Positions 1 through 5,658 of a stretch of 5,738 bases of DNA are shown here, in pieces. Source of the stretch: an uncultured Planctomycetaceae bacterium. Lineage in GTDB: Bacteria; Planctomycetota; Planctomycetia; Planctomycetales; Planctomycetaceae. The first letter of the stretch is position 1. Each line of letters begins with the position of its first letter. The stretch lies in assembly GCA_903823545.1 (NCBI GenBank), contig CAIJTL010000234.1, forward strand, positions 1 through 5,738, given 5' to 3'. The notes beneath the pieces are model-generated. The model worked only from the letters and a program-made list of their open reading frames with translations, was not told where the DNA came from and searched no databases. A program made the translations under genes and the position numbers.

Positions 1-1
1 A

Positions 2-118
2 GGAACCAACAACAAAATCAAAACCATGAAACGACAAGCCTACGGATTCCGCGACCAAGAATTCTTCAAACTCAAAATCTATGCGCTCCACGAAGCCAAG
101 TACGCTTTAGTCGGATGA
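2..118 (+). CDS. ISL3-family transposase, C-terminal end (partial at the left edge)
   Basis: The frame is open from the window edge and encodes 38 residues before TGA at 116-118. The residues include NKIKTMKRQAYGFRD, then QEFFKLKIYALHE, and end in KYALVG. The N-x-K-I-K-x-x-K-R-x-A-Y-G-F-R-D pattern is the characteristic last conserved block of DDE transposases of the ISL3 family, just after the catalytic glutamate region. The catalytic residues would lie outside the window, so activity cannot be judged. ISL3 transposases cut and join insertion sequence ends. The terminal inverted repeat should lie within roughly 100 bases after the stop, but without the left end it cannot be identified. The gene ends 63 bases before the start of the broken winged-helix gene, so the insertion may have replaced that gene's original upstream region. 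Family assignment is from remembered motifs. Confidence 0.82.
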   Translation, partial: GTNNKIKTMKRQAYGFRDQEFFKLKIYALHEAKYALVG

Positions 119-132
119 ATCACATTTTTTTA

Positions 133-144
133 CTTCAATTGAAG
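133..144. repeat. perfect 12-base palindrome after the transposase
   Basis: CTTCAATTGAAG is a perfect palindrome 14 bases after the transposase stop and follows a run of T. It could be part of the insertion-sequence end or a protein binding site. No function can be assigned. Confidence 0.35.
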
Positions 145-180
145 CAAGCTGTCGGGTGGCTATCGTTTCTGTCCGACGTG

Positions 181-438
181 ATGACCGTGGAAAGTCTGTC
201 ACATGCTGTGCGAGAAGTGTTGGAGGCGATACTGCAACACGGCCCCACGAAGGGCGATGAATTGGCAACCTTGGCCAAAGGGGCTGACGTGCAAGACTCG
301 ACATTCCGAGAGATGTTGTCCGAGATGGTCGAGGATGGTCTGCTCAACAGTGGGCGCGGCCGATATTCGACCGGCTATTGACTGACCGACCGAGGAATGC
401 AACTCGCTCAATTGTCGGGACAGTTGACGGATTTTTGA
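181..438 (+). pseudogene. small winged-helix DNA-binding protein, interrupted by an in-frame TGA
   Basis: ATG at 181 opens a frame of 66 codons to TGA at 379-381. The same frame then continues for 18 codons to TGA at 436-438. The first part is helical (AVREVLEAILQHGPTKGDEL, residues 9-28) and leads into a recognition-helix-like stretch (QDSTFREMLSEMVEDGLL, residues 38-55) and a wing (RGRYSTGY). The piece after the stop begins LTDRG, which normally follows directly in winged-helix proteins as Y-x-LTDRG. The TGA therefore sits on one residue of the wing, probably a former Trp or Arg codon. An alternative start at 115 overlaps the transposase stop, but its 22 extra residues look unrelated and hydrophobic, so 181 is preferred even though it has no clear Shine-Dalgarno. 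The likely role was a small transcriptional regulator or accessory DNA-binding protein of the element. The 66-residue product may retain part of the fold. Exact family is unknown. Confidence 0.6.
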
Positions 439-441
439 CGG
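424..441 (+). repeat. two TTGACGG direct repeats, 11 bases apart
   Basis: TTGACGG occurs at 424-430 and 435-441, so the copies start 11 bases apart, about one helical turn. They overlap the end of the broken winged-helix gene and lie upstream of the DUF1580 gene. They could be a small operator or a -35 element (TTGACG), but no convincing -10 box follows at the right distance. Confidence 0.3.
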
Positions 442-493
442 CAACGATCGACGCCATCCTTTCAAACGTTGTCGAGTTCACTCTACGTTTGTC

Positions 494-497
494 AGGA
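494..497 (+). promoter_or_regulatory. ribosome binding site for the DUF1580 gene
   Basis: AGGA lies seven bases before ATG at 505. It decides between that ATG and an earlier in-frame start at 469, which has no such site and would add 12 residues that do not look like the family. Confidence 0.55.
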
Positions 498-504
498 ACA
501 TTCA

Positions 505-801
505 ATGTCAATCGACCCGAATTCTGAAACGATCATCACTCTGGGCGAAGCCTGCCGAGCCGTGCCGCCCAAAGGTGTCTCACTGCCCACAATGTCGAGG
601 TGGATGCAGCACGCTCCTCGTGGCGGCGAACCTCTCGAAACCATCTTGATTGGTGGCAGACGGTATACGAGTCGAGAGGCTCTCTCTCGATTTTTCGCTC
701 AACAGAATGCGAGCGAATCACCGTCCCCCGCGATCACCGCGAAGCAACGCCGGACGCAAGCTGAGGCCGCGAACCGTCTGCTCCAAGAAGCTGGCATCTA
801 A
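505..801 (+). CDS. DUF1580 family protein with excisionase-like HTH
   Basis: This encodes 98 residues. The pattern ITLGEACRAVPPKG (residues 11-24), SLPTMSRWMQ (26-35), then LETILIGGRRYTS and REALSRFF (44-63) matches the DUF1580 layout: a leading helix with 'EA..lP', a recognition helix ending in RW, then an 'LE..xiGGrxyTS.eAL.rF' wing and last helix. The family is small, mostly planctomycetal and has no proven function. Its shape resembles MerR/excisionase HTH proteins, so DNA binding is inferred. A basic, helical tail (AKQRRTQAEAANRLLQEAGI) is typical of such proteins. It precedes the replicase gene by 76 bases in the same direction, so the two are probably co-transcribed. It may regulate the replicase or serve as a directionality factor. 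It is intact, unlike the genes on either side. Confidence 0.85.
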   Translation: MSIDPNSETIITLGEACRAVPPKGVSLPTMSRWMQHAPRGGEPLETILIGGRRYTSREALSRFFAQQNASESPSPAITAKQRRTQAEAANRLLQEAGI

Positions 802-863
802 CCCGCCAAATGGCGACGGCCCCGTGTCACCGGAGCCGCGCAGCAAGACACCGTATGTCGGAC

Positions 864-867
864 GGAG
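864..867 (+). promoter_or_regulatory. weak ribosome binding site for the primase-helicase gene
   Basis: GGAG lies ten bases before ATG at 878. The spacing is slightly long, but it supports this start over the in-frame ATG at 650, which lies inside the DUF1580 gene. A GTG at 824 in the same frame is the other possible start. Confidence 0.4.
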
Positions 868-877
868 CCAGCACGAG

Positions 878-2869
878 ATGATCCTATCAGACCACACACC
901 GCAGGTCACTGAGATTACTGCGACATTGAGTTTGTTCGTCGGCCCCGGCGAGATCGGTGAGATTCGCATCATCGGCAGCGGTGCGACGTTCGGCATCTAC
1001 TTCGGGCGTGACGACATCGACCGAGCCGCCGTACTCGCTGCGAACTACAGCCAGACGGCTAAGGGTGTGTATGTCGTCATGAATCGGATCGACCCAGCAT
1101 TGAGGGATCGTCCGAAACTCATCAATTCTAATGTGCTGCCCAAAGATGCCGACATCTTTGGGCGGACCAAACTGCTGATCGACTTCGATTCATCGTCTTC
1201 CGAACGCGGCCCCAACGACTCTGCGACCGACGCCGAAAAAAATGCCGCTCGGCACAAGATGGTGGAAGTGGAATCGTGGCTCGACGGACAAGGTTGGCCC
1301 GCTCCGATCATTGCTGATTCCGGAAACGGCTGGCATCTGCTCTTTGCCATTGACCTGCCCAACGATGATCCGTCGCATCGACTGATCCGCGACTTTTTGA
1401 ATGCACTCAGCAAGCGATTCTCTGACAATCAAGTCGCTGTGGACATCAGCGTCCACAATGCCTCTCGCATTACCAAGCTGTATGGCACGCTCGCTCGAAA
1501 GGGAGAGAATCGAAAAGACCGCCCCCACCGCCCCTCAAAGTTGGTCAGTGTGCCTGAAGACATAGGGGGCGTCTCGCCCGAACTGATAGCCAGAGCGATC
1601 AAAGCTGCTCTTATCGAATCGACACCAGCGACCATAGACGGTTCGCTCTTCGATCGACCGCAGACAGACACCCCGCGAGTCAATGGCCACGCCGACACGC
1701 ACACGCCGAAGCTGATCCTTCCGGAGACGTTCCCCGTTGGTGGTCGGCATGACATGCTCGTCCGCGCGGCCGGCGCAGTTCGATCGATCGGTATGGGAGA
1801 GGCCGAGATACTTGAGACGTTGAGACTGCTCAACCGAACTCGTTGCGGCAGCGACAAGCCCGATGACGAGCTGCAAAAGATCGCGCGTGACTACGCAGTC
1901 AAAGACTGCAACTTGCCGATGAAGGCACTCATCGAATGCCAGTCCGATGAGCAAGTCGAATCGGCACAACGACAGCAAACGCTCAAACTCACGTTGTCGA
2001 ATGCACTCAAGAGACTCGGCGATGGTCGCGACCTCGCCGAAACGCTGAACTACATCAGCACGACGATCGGCACACTGTCCACGAACTCCAAACCGCAAGA
2101 GTTCAAGACGATGACATCGGCTGAACTTGATGCGGCTGATCTGCGGACTGATTATCTCGTGGAAGATGTCCTGGCTCGCCGCCAGCCATTCGTAATTGCT
2201 GCGGGGAAGAAGACTCTCAAGACGAACGTAGCGATCGCTCTAAACTTATCGTTGGCGAGTTCCTGTCCGTTTCTTGGAACTTTCTTCATTCCCAAGGTTG
2301 TTCGATCTGCTTTGATGAGTGGCGAAAGCGGGGACTCCACCATTCAAGAGACGGCAAGACGAATCTCGCGATCGATGCCGTGGCTCAATTTGAAGGACTA
2401 TGAAAATGCGATTTGGTCTTTCGACTTGCCACGACTCGGTCAGCCGCAGACGAAACGAGACTTGACCAAGTTGATCGGCGACCATGCCCTTGAGGTGCTG
2501 ATAGTCGATCCCGCCTATCTGTGTCTCGACCTTGGTGATGATGCCGGAAATCTGTTCGCGGTCGGAAAGAAGCTGATCGGACTCACAGAAATCATGAGCG
2601 ACACAGGATGCACAATCGGCATCGTCCATCACAACAAAAAAACGACGACTGATCCGTTTGCCACGCCCGAACTGGAGTCAATCGCATGGTCCGGTTTTCA
2701 AGAGTGGGCGAGGCAATGGATTCATCTCGGCAGACGTGAAGCCTATAACCCGGAGCAAGCTGGCTCCCACAAGCTCTGGCTGAGCGCAGGCGGCTCCGCA
2801 GGTCACAGCGGCTTGTGGGCAATGGACGTCGAGGAAGGCTCGCACAAAGACCAAGGCGGACGACGCTGA
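878..2869 (+). CDS. primase-helicase replicase (AEP/PrimPol-like primase, PriCT-like linker, RecA/RepA-like ATPase), C-terminus cut by a TGA
   Basis: This encodes 663 residues from ATG 878. The primase part has the three expected motifs: IDFD with metal-binding Asp102 and Asp104, SGNGWH at 148-153, and D189...N194..R197..K200.YGT (202-204) followed by ARKG. These are the DxD, SxH-type and third motifs of archaeo-eukaryotic-primase-like enzymes. A PriCT-like block runs from about 288 (GGRHDMLVRAAG) to 340 (DELQKIARDY). The ATPase part has a P-loop GKKTLKTN at 443-450, SGESG after the next strand, a Walker B strand EVLIVD ending at Asp544, and HHNKK at 584-588, as in RepA/RecA-like helicases. 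It should lay primers and unwind DNA at the element's own origin in the cytoplasm. The Walker A lacks the usual Gly before Lys (Leu447 instead). The frame continues past the stop into a winged-helix domain, so the product is probably truncated. All Trp codons in the open part are TGG. Confidence 0.88.
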   Translation: MILSDHTPQVTEITATLSLFVGPGEIGEIRIIGSGATFGIYFGRDDIDRAAVLAANYSQTAKGVYVVMNRIDPALRDRPKLINSNVLPKDADIFGRTKLLIDFDSSSSERGPNDSATDAEKNAARHKMVEVESWLDGQGWPAPIIADSGNGWHLLFAIDLPNDDPSHRLIRDFLNALSKRFSDNQVAVDISVHNASRITKLYGTLARKGENRKDRPHRPSKLVSVPEDIGGVSPELIARAIKAALIESTPATIDGSLFDRPQTDTPRVNGHADTHTPKLILPETFPVGGRHDMLVRAAGAVRSIGMGEAEILETLRLLNRTRCGSDKPDDELQKIARDYAVKDCNLPMKALIECQSDEQVESAQRQQTLKLTLSNALKRLGDGRDLAETLNYISTTIGTLSTNSKPQEFKTMTSAELDAADLRTDYLVEDVLARRQPFVIAAGKKTLKTNVAIALNLSLASSCPFLGTFFIPKVVRSALMSGESGDSTIQETARRISRSMPWLNLKDYENAIWSFDLPRLGQPQTKRDLTKLIGDHALEVLIVDPAYLCLDLGDDAGNLFAVGKKLIGLTEIMSDTGCTIGIVHHNKKTTTDPFATPELESIAWSGFQEWARQWIHLGRREAYNPEQAGSHKLWLSAGGSAGHSGLWAMDVEEGSHKDQGGRR

Positions 2870-3174
2870 GATGTTTCAATTCAGACTGCCTCAACCGCGA
2901 TCGCGGAAAGTATCGAACAACGAGAGACCGCAAAACTGGAACGCGAAGAGCGAAAAAACAACGTCAAGCTCGAAGCGGACTGCGAAAAGCTCCTGAAGGT
3001 CTATCGCAAGTTGTCGCATGGTGACACAGCGAAGTCTGTACGCGAGGCGGCTGGTCTGAACCCAACACGATTTGCACCAGCCAATCAAAAGTTGGTCGAT
3101 GACGGACTGATCGAAGCCTGCCGAATCAAGAAACACACCCGCGAAGAAGATGCTTTTCGGCTCCGGGCATTTGA

Positions 3175-3232
3175 TGCCGGAACTGGTGGAACTGCCGGAA
3201 TACTGCCGGAACAAATTCCACCAGTTCCGGCA
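3175..3232. repeat. 17-base perfect inverted repeat with iteron-like TGCCGGAA units
   Basis: Bases 3175-3191 (TGCCGGAACTGGTGGAA) are the exact reverse complement of 3216-3232. The 24-base loop holds two more TGCCGGAA copies (3193-3200, 3204-3211). With the copy in the left arm (3175-3182) and the inverted one in the right arm (3225-3232), the octamer occurs four times in 58 bases. This is far beyond chance and resembles initiator binding sites. It lies in the 3' end of the replicase frame. Confidence 0.85.
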
Positions 3233-3238
3233 GTGGGT

Positions 3239-3284
3239 GTGGTGGTGGAACTCCCCCTATGTAATAGGGGGTTCCCACCACCAC
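3239..3284. repeat. large imperfect hairpin, about 20 base pairs with a 3-base loop
   Basis: The arms 3239-3260 and 3264-3284 pair around the loop GTA at 3261-3263. There are eight pairs (CCCCCTAT with ATAGGGGG), a two-base bulge at 3251-3252, four pairs (GGAA with TTCC), a bulged C at 3276, and eight more pairs (GTGGTGGT with ACCACCAC). It starts only six bases after the first inverted repeat and shares its GGTGGAA core (3185-3191 and 3244-3250). No T-run follows, so it is unlikely to be a simple terminator. Confidence 0.85.
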
Positions 3285-3503
3285 CACCACAGCGCAGACA
3301 CAGCCTTGGAGAAGTCACCGCATTCGGGAATCGAGACCGATGAAAGTGGCGACCATGACCCGCCAGAAAGCTCGGTTCCCCCGTCGTGGTCGTTTTGCCA
3401 ACTCCACATACTCAGTAGTTCGAAGCAATGATTTTGTTAATGAAGGCCGCGAAATTCCTGAACATCGACTTGGGGGCATGATTTGCCATGTGTATTGTTC
3501 TGA

Positions 3504-3596
3504 ATCAATTTGGGTCCTCCGGAGAAAGGCGAGACGCACGAGGTCAACGACATCGCGGACAAACCGCTGACCCTCCTCGGAAAACGTGGCGGCTAG
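3504..3596 (+). pseudogene. possible C-terminal remnant of an unidentified gene
   Basis: In this frame the residues after TGA 3501-3503 are INLGPPEKGETHEVNDIADK, then PLTLLGKRGG, and a TAG at 3594-3596. From GGC at 3528 most third positions are G or C, with a natural residue mix, which looks more like real coding sequence than either of the other frames here. There is no start codon or open frame upstream, so it would be the tail of a gene whose body is lost or shifted. Family not recognised. Confidence 0.3.
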
Positions 3597-3611
3597 TAGC
3601 GCCGATCGCCA

Positions 3612-3665
3612 GGGGGCCGGGGGGGATTTTTGTCAGGTTCTTCCCCGATGGGGGGGATACTGGGG
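3612..3665 (+). other. cluster of G-runs, possible G-quadruplex
   Basis: Runs of 5, 7, 7 and 4 G lie at 3612-3616, 3619-3625, 3650-3656 and 3662-3665. The middle loop is long (24 bases), so folding is uncertain, and CCCC at 3643-3646 could pair with the third run instead. It lies about 80 bases upstream of the AlpA-like gene. Confidence 0.4.
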
Positions 3666-3683
3666 CTCCGCCAAGGAGATCCC
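3662..3683. repeat. short hairpin upstream of the AlpA-like gene
   Basis: GGGGCTCC at 3662-3669 and GGAGATCCC at 3675-3683 pair as CTCC/GGAG plus GGG/CCC with a small internal loop, around the loop GCCAA. After CCCGCGA a short T-run (3688-3692) follows, so it could be a weak terminator or an operator for the gene at 3743. Confidence 0.4.
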
Positions 3684-3730
3684 GCGATTTTTACGCACAA
3701 ACGGTTTTTCCGCTCCGTAAGTCATTGGTT

Positions 3731-3735
3731 GGGAG
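3731..3735 (+). promoter_or_regulatory. ribosome binding site for the AlpA-like gene
   Basis: GGGAG lies seven bases before ATG at 3743. This fixes the start, although the same frame is open upstream to 3488, where the encoded residues are low-complexity and implausible. Confidence 0.6.
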
Positions 3736-3742
3736 TTTGACC

Positions 3743-4060
3743 ATGCCTGACGCGGAAATACTCGACATGACGCGATTCGACTTGTTGAATGAATTACCGG
3801 ACTCGCCGGACGCTTCGATTCCGAGCCAAAATCGCGAACGGCATCGGCTGCGACGACTGGCGGTTCGGCGACACGAAGCGGCGAGGTTGATGGGCGTTTC
3901 CGTTTCGACTTGGCGACGATGGGAACGCTCTGAAGCAATCCCTGCCTCGCTCACGGTTGGCAGAGTGGCGCTGTGGTCGATGCGAACGCTTCGGGTTTGG
4001 ATGGAATGGGGCTGTCCGTCGCGTCGTGCGTTTGAGGCGATGGAAGCGGCGAAGGAATAG
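3743..4060 (+). CDS. AlpA/excisionase-like helix-turn-helix protein
   Basis: This encodes 105 residues. After a variable acidic N-terminus (1-30), the core RLAVRRHEAARLMGVSVSTW (residues 38-57) is a MerR-like HTH: 'eAArlmGVS' is the first helix and turn, and 'VSTWRRWERS' the recognition helix. TVGRVALWSMRTLRVWMEWG (71-90) is the wing and last helix, as in AlpA/Xis type proteins, and the end CPSRRAFEAMEAAKE is typical of planctomycete members. Such proteins bind DNA near attachment sites or promoters and promote excision or control the integrase gene. Here no integrase is adjacent; the next gene starts 120 bases downstream. The good Shine-Dalgarno and intact frame suggest it is functional. Whether it acts as excisionase or as a regulator cannot be told from the sequence. 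Confidence 0.8.
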   Translation: MPDAEILDMTRFDLLNELPDSPDASIPSQNRERHRLRRLAVRRHEAARLMGVSVSTWRRWERSEAIPASLTVGRVALWSMRTLRVWMEWGCPSRRAFEAMEAAKE

Positions 4061-4167
4061 CGGTTCAATCGCACCGACGATCCGGACGACGGCGAATCAA
4101 CTCGATTGCTTGTCCGACAGAACTCGGTTGGAATGGCAGTGGCGGAATGTCACTCGAAAGATTGCTC

Positions 4168-4173
4168 AAGGGA
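4168..4173 (+). promoter_or_regulatory. ribosome binding site for the zinc-ribbon protein
   Basis: AAGGGA lies seven bases before ATG at 4181. It selects this start over the earlier in-frame ATG at 4106. Confidence 0.6.
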
Positions 4174-4180
4174 TCGCAAC

Positions 4181-4982
4181 ATGAACTTCGACTGTGGGTG
4201 TGGGTTTCACGCGGAGCTGTCGGCCAAGCAACGCGAACGCATTGCAGTATCCGGTGGACGTGTGAAGTGCCCAAAGTGTGGAAAGCCGAGCTTGGTGCAA
4301 ATTAGTGATGAAGCGGAAGTTGAACCGGCACTCGCAACGGGCGTGGATTCAAACTCGCTCAACGACTTGTTGGGAATCAGTGGTGAGATGTCGAACGACG
4401 ATTCAGAAGAATCTTGCGAACCGAGCAAAGCGGCGACTGATTTTGCGCCCGCTGAAGATTCTCAATTTTCATCATCGAAGGCCATTTACCGGATGGCAAC
4501 CAAAAGGTCGGACGCTAGCAGCAGTGATTGGATGCAACCTGTTGTTGTCGGTCGCCGCCATTGGACTCTCGGTCAGTAAAAGCGCGGAAGTGAGTCGGTT
4601 ACAAAAAAGAGTCGCGGAATGGGAAGACGCCGAAAAACAACGGCGTGACGATAATGCGCTGGCTGTAGCACGGGCCTTCGTAACAGTTCTCGAAATAACG
4701 GATGTCAAAGTTTCCTCTCTCACTATCCAGCCAGTTGGCAAAACGCCAATCATCGAACTAGGTCCGACTGACAAGGGAGGAGCACTGATCGCCATAAAAG
4801 ATTCGGACAGTAAGACGCGATTACAACTTGAAGTCGAATCCAACGGTAATTCGATTGTCCGACACTACGACCGCAACGGAGTGCCGAGAACGGGCAGCGG
4901 GTTGCTCTACACAGCTCAGTCACCATCTGGTCTTCCATTTTTCACTCGAATGGACGCGAACGGAAACTTTGAAAAAGACTAA
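4181..4982 (+). pseudogene. zinc-ribbon, single-membrane-segment protein, frameshifted
   Basis: The first frame (ATG 4181 to TAA 4577-4579, 132 residues) starts with a zinc ribbon: Cys5, Cys7, then Cys30 and Cys33 in KCPKCGKPS. An acidic, Ser-rich linker follows. The second frame, open to TAA 4980-4982, continues with a membrane segment (TLAAVIGCNLLLSVAAIGLSV, coded by 4512-4574) preceded by basic residues. Next come a coiled-coil-like stretch (VSRLQKRVAEWEDAEKQRRD) and a beta-rich end with IIELGPTDKGGALIAIKDSD and HYDRNGVPRTGSG. The two halves make sense only as one protein. Removing one A from the AAAA run at 4502-4505 restores a 266-residue protein reading ATKGRTLAAV. A cytoplasmic zinc ribbon with an extracytoplasmic C-terminal domain is inferred. 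The N-terminal ribbon recalls planctomycete proteins of unknown function. It shares orientation with the AlpA-like gene but may be independent. The shift could be mutation, sequence error or, less likely, programmed slippage. Confidence 0.7.
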
Positions 4983-5658
4983 CCTCGATTCGTCTCTTGA
5001 ATGCTGAGACTGTTTGAGCACAATCTTTTCAACACTTTGCGAACCAATCTTATGATCAGAATCAGATCCTTGTGGCAATTTGCCACCAGCTCCCTGCGAC
5101 GAGCCTTTGAACGTGCTCTGAGTCCGACCGATGGCCGATCGTTGCTCCTGCGCAATCCTATGCGGTCGGTTTTGATGTTGCTCATCACGACGTTGTGATA
5201 ACCGCGATCGCGCGATGAAGATCACCGATCGGCAGGTTGCCCGCGATCGCTCGCAATGCGGACACACCGTCCCTTTCCCTTTTCGACAAAATGAAAGAAA
5301 AACCAAACCGCCCGGTAGTTCGTAAGTGATGGGCAGCTAATTGACGGTTGAAGGGACCCGCTTAGGCCCCCCCCTACCCCGGCAATCAACTGAGCCAACT
5401 GAATGAACCGATCCTGGCTCATTGTTCCTTTCATTCGATTAAACGCAACATGAAACCATTGAAGGTTATCAATCGCTGCGATCACCGACCCGCTGGCCAT
5501 TCGCTTCACTCAGTCGCTCGGTATGAAGATGCTCAAGGCAATTTCAATCAACAGCAAACTCAGGTCACTTGCTGACTTGTTCCACGATTGGTTCCACGAA
5601 ATGACCCAAATTCCATACTTCAGAGCGTTTTTCCTGAAAAGGGTTGTCTTGGTCGCAT
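4983..5658. other. gene-poor interval
   Basis: No recognisable gene is seen. Open frames such as 5001-5198 on plus and 5222-5509 on minus have no domain, no good ribosome binding site and weak codon bias. Two GCGATCGC octamers (5204-5211, 5243-5250), an inverted pair CCGACCG/CGGTCGG (5124-5130, 5163-5169) and a run of eight C (5367-5374) are present. The interval separates plus-strand genes from a convergent minus-strand gene, so it probably holds both transcription ends. Confidence 0.5.
5204..5250. repeat. two GCGATCGC octamers
   Basis: The palindromic octamer GCGATCGC occurs at 5204-5211 and 5243-5250. It is the same octamer as the HIP1 motif of cyanobacteria. In CGATCG-rich planctomycete DNA, two copies this close are mildly notable; no role can be assigned. 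Confidence 0.35.

Larger units (their letters stand above)
2870..3343 (+). pseudogene. detached C-terminal winged-helix tail of the primase-helicase
   Basis: The replicase frame continues for 157 codons after TGA at 2867-2869 with no shift. It encodes a charged helix (EQRETAKLEREERKNNVKLE), then a helix-turn-helix unit: KLLKVYRKLSHGDTAKSVRE, AAGLNPTRFAPANQKLVDDG, LIEACRIKKHTREEDAFRL. After that comes a low-complexity tail rich in Gly and Pro, ending at TGA 3341-3343. The order matches the C-terminal DNA-binding domain expected at the end of such replicases. The junction reads RR-stop-DVSI, so a Trp codon (TGG to TGA) is the simplest lost residue. No ATG starts this piece in frame. TTG at 3011 is the only plausible internal start and would begin inside the domain. 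The stretch is therefore best read as the former C-terminus, useful only with stop readthrough. The tail codons from about 3175 overlap the hairpin and iteron region, which may explain their odd composition. Confidence 0.7.
3344..3742. other. interval without an intact gene (remnant, G-runs, hairpin)
   Basis: No frame gives a convincing complete protein. The short open frames (for example 3340-3570) have no recognisable domain. The left part holds a possible coding remnant near 3504-3596. The right part is G-rich (runs at 3612-3616, 3619-3625, 3650-3656, 3662-3665) and leads into the promoter and leader region of the AlpA-like gene. I see no clear -35/-10 pair. Confidence 0.5.

Noticed and set aside
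650..877. Longer replicase start at ATG 650
   Set aside because: It overlaps the DUF1580 gene for 152 bases in another frame, and its extra residues are arginine- and proline-rich with no domain character. ATG 878 has a GGAG upstream.
1045..2632. Several minus-strand open frames across the replicase
   Set aside because: They are shadows of a gene with clear primase and ATPase motifs on the plus strand and have no motifs of their own.
379..2869. Recoding of TGA as Trp in this organism
   Set aside because: Trp is written TGG throughout the replicase and other genes, and the transposase and other frames end normally at TGA. Two isolated mutations or errors explain the data better.
3239..3284. 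Rho-independent terminator
   Set aside because: The stem is strong, but no T-run follows on either strand and it lies inside the replicase reading frame.
3175..3290. CRISPR array
   Set aside because: The repeated units are 8 bases with irregular spacing and opposite orientations, with no spacers of constant length and no cas genes.
3488..3742. Longer N-terminus for the AlpA-like protein
   Set aside because: The residues come from G-run DNA and look random, while ATG 3743 has a well-placed GGGAG.
5001..5198. Plus-strand 65-residue open frame
   Set aside because: No ribosome binding site, no motif and no codon bias; its counterpart on the minus strand is just as open.
5222..5509. Minus-strand 95-residue open frame
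   Set aside because: A part reading MSQDRFIQLAQLIAGVGGGL looks protein-like, but the frame crosses a run of eight G and ends in low-complexity residues. Support is too weak to call a gene.
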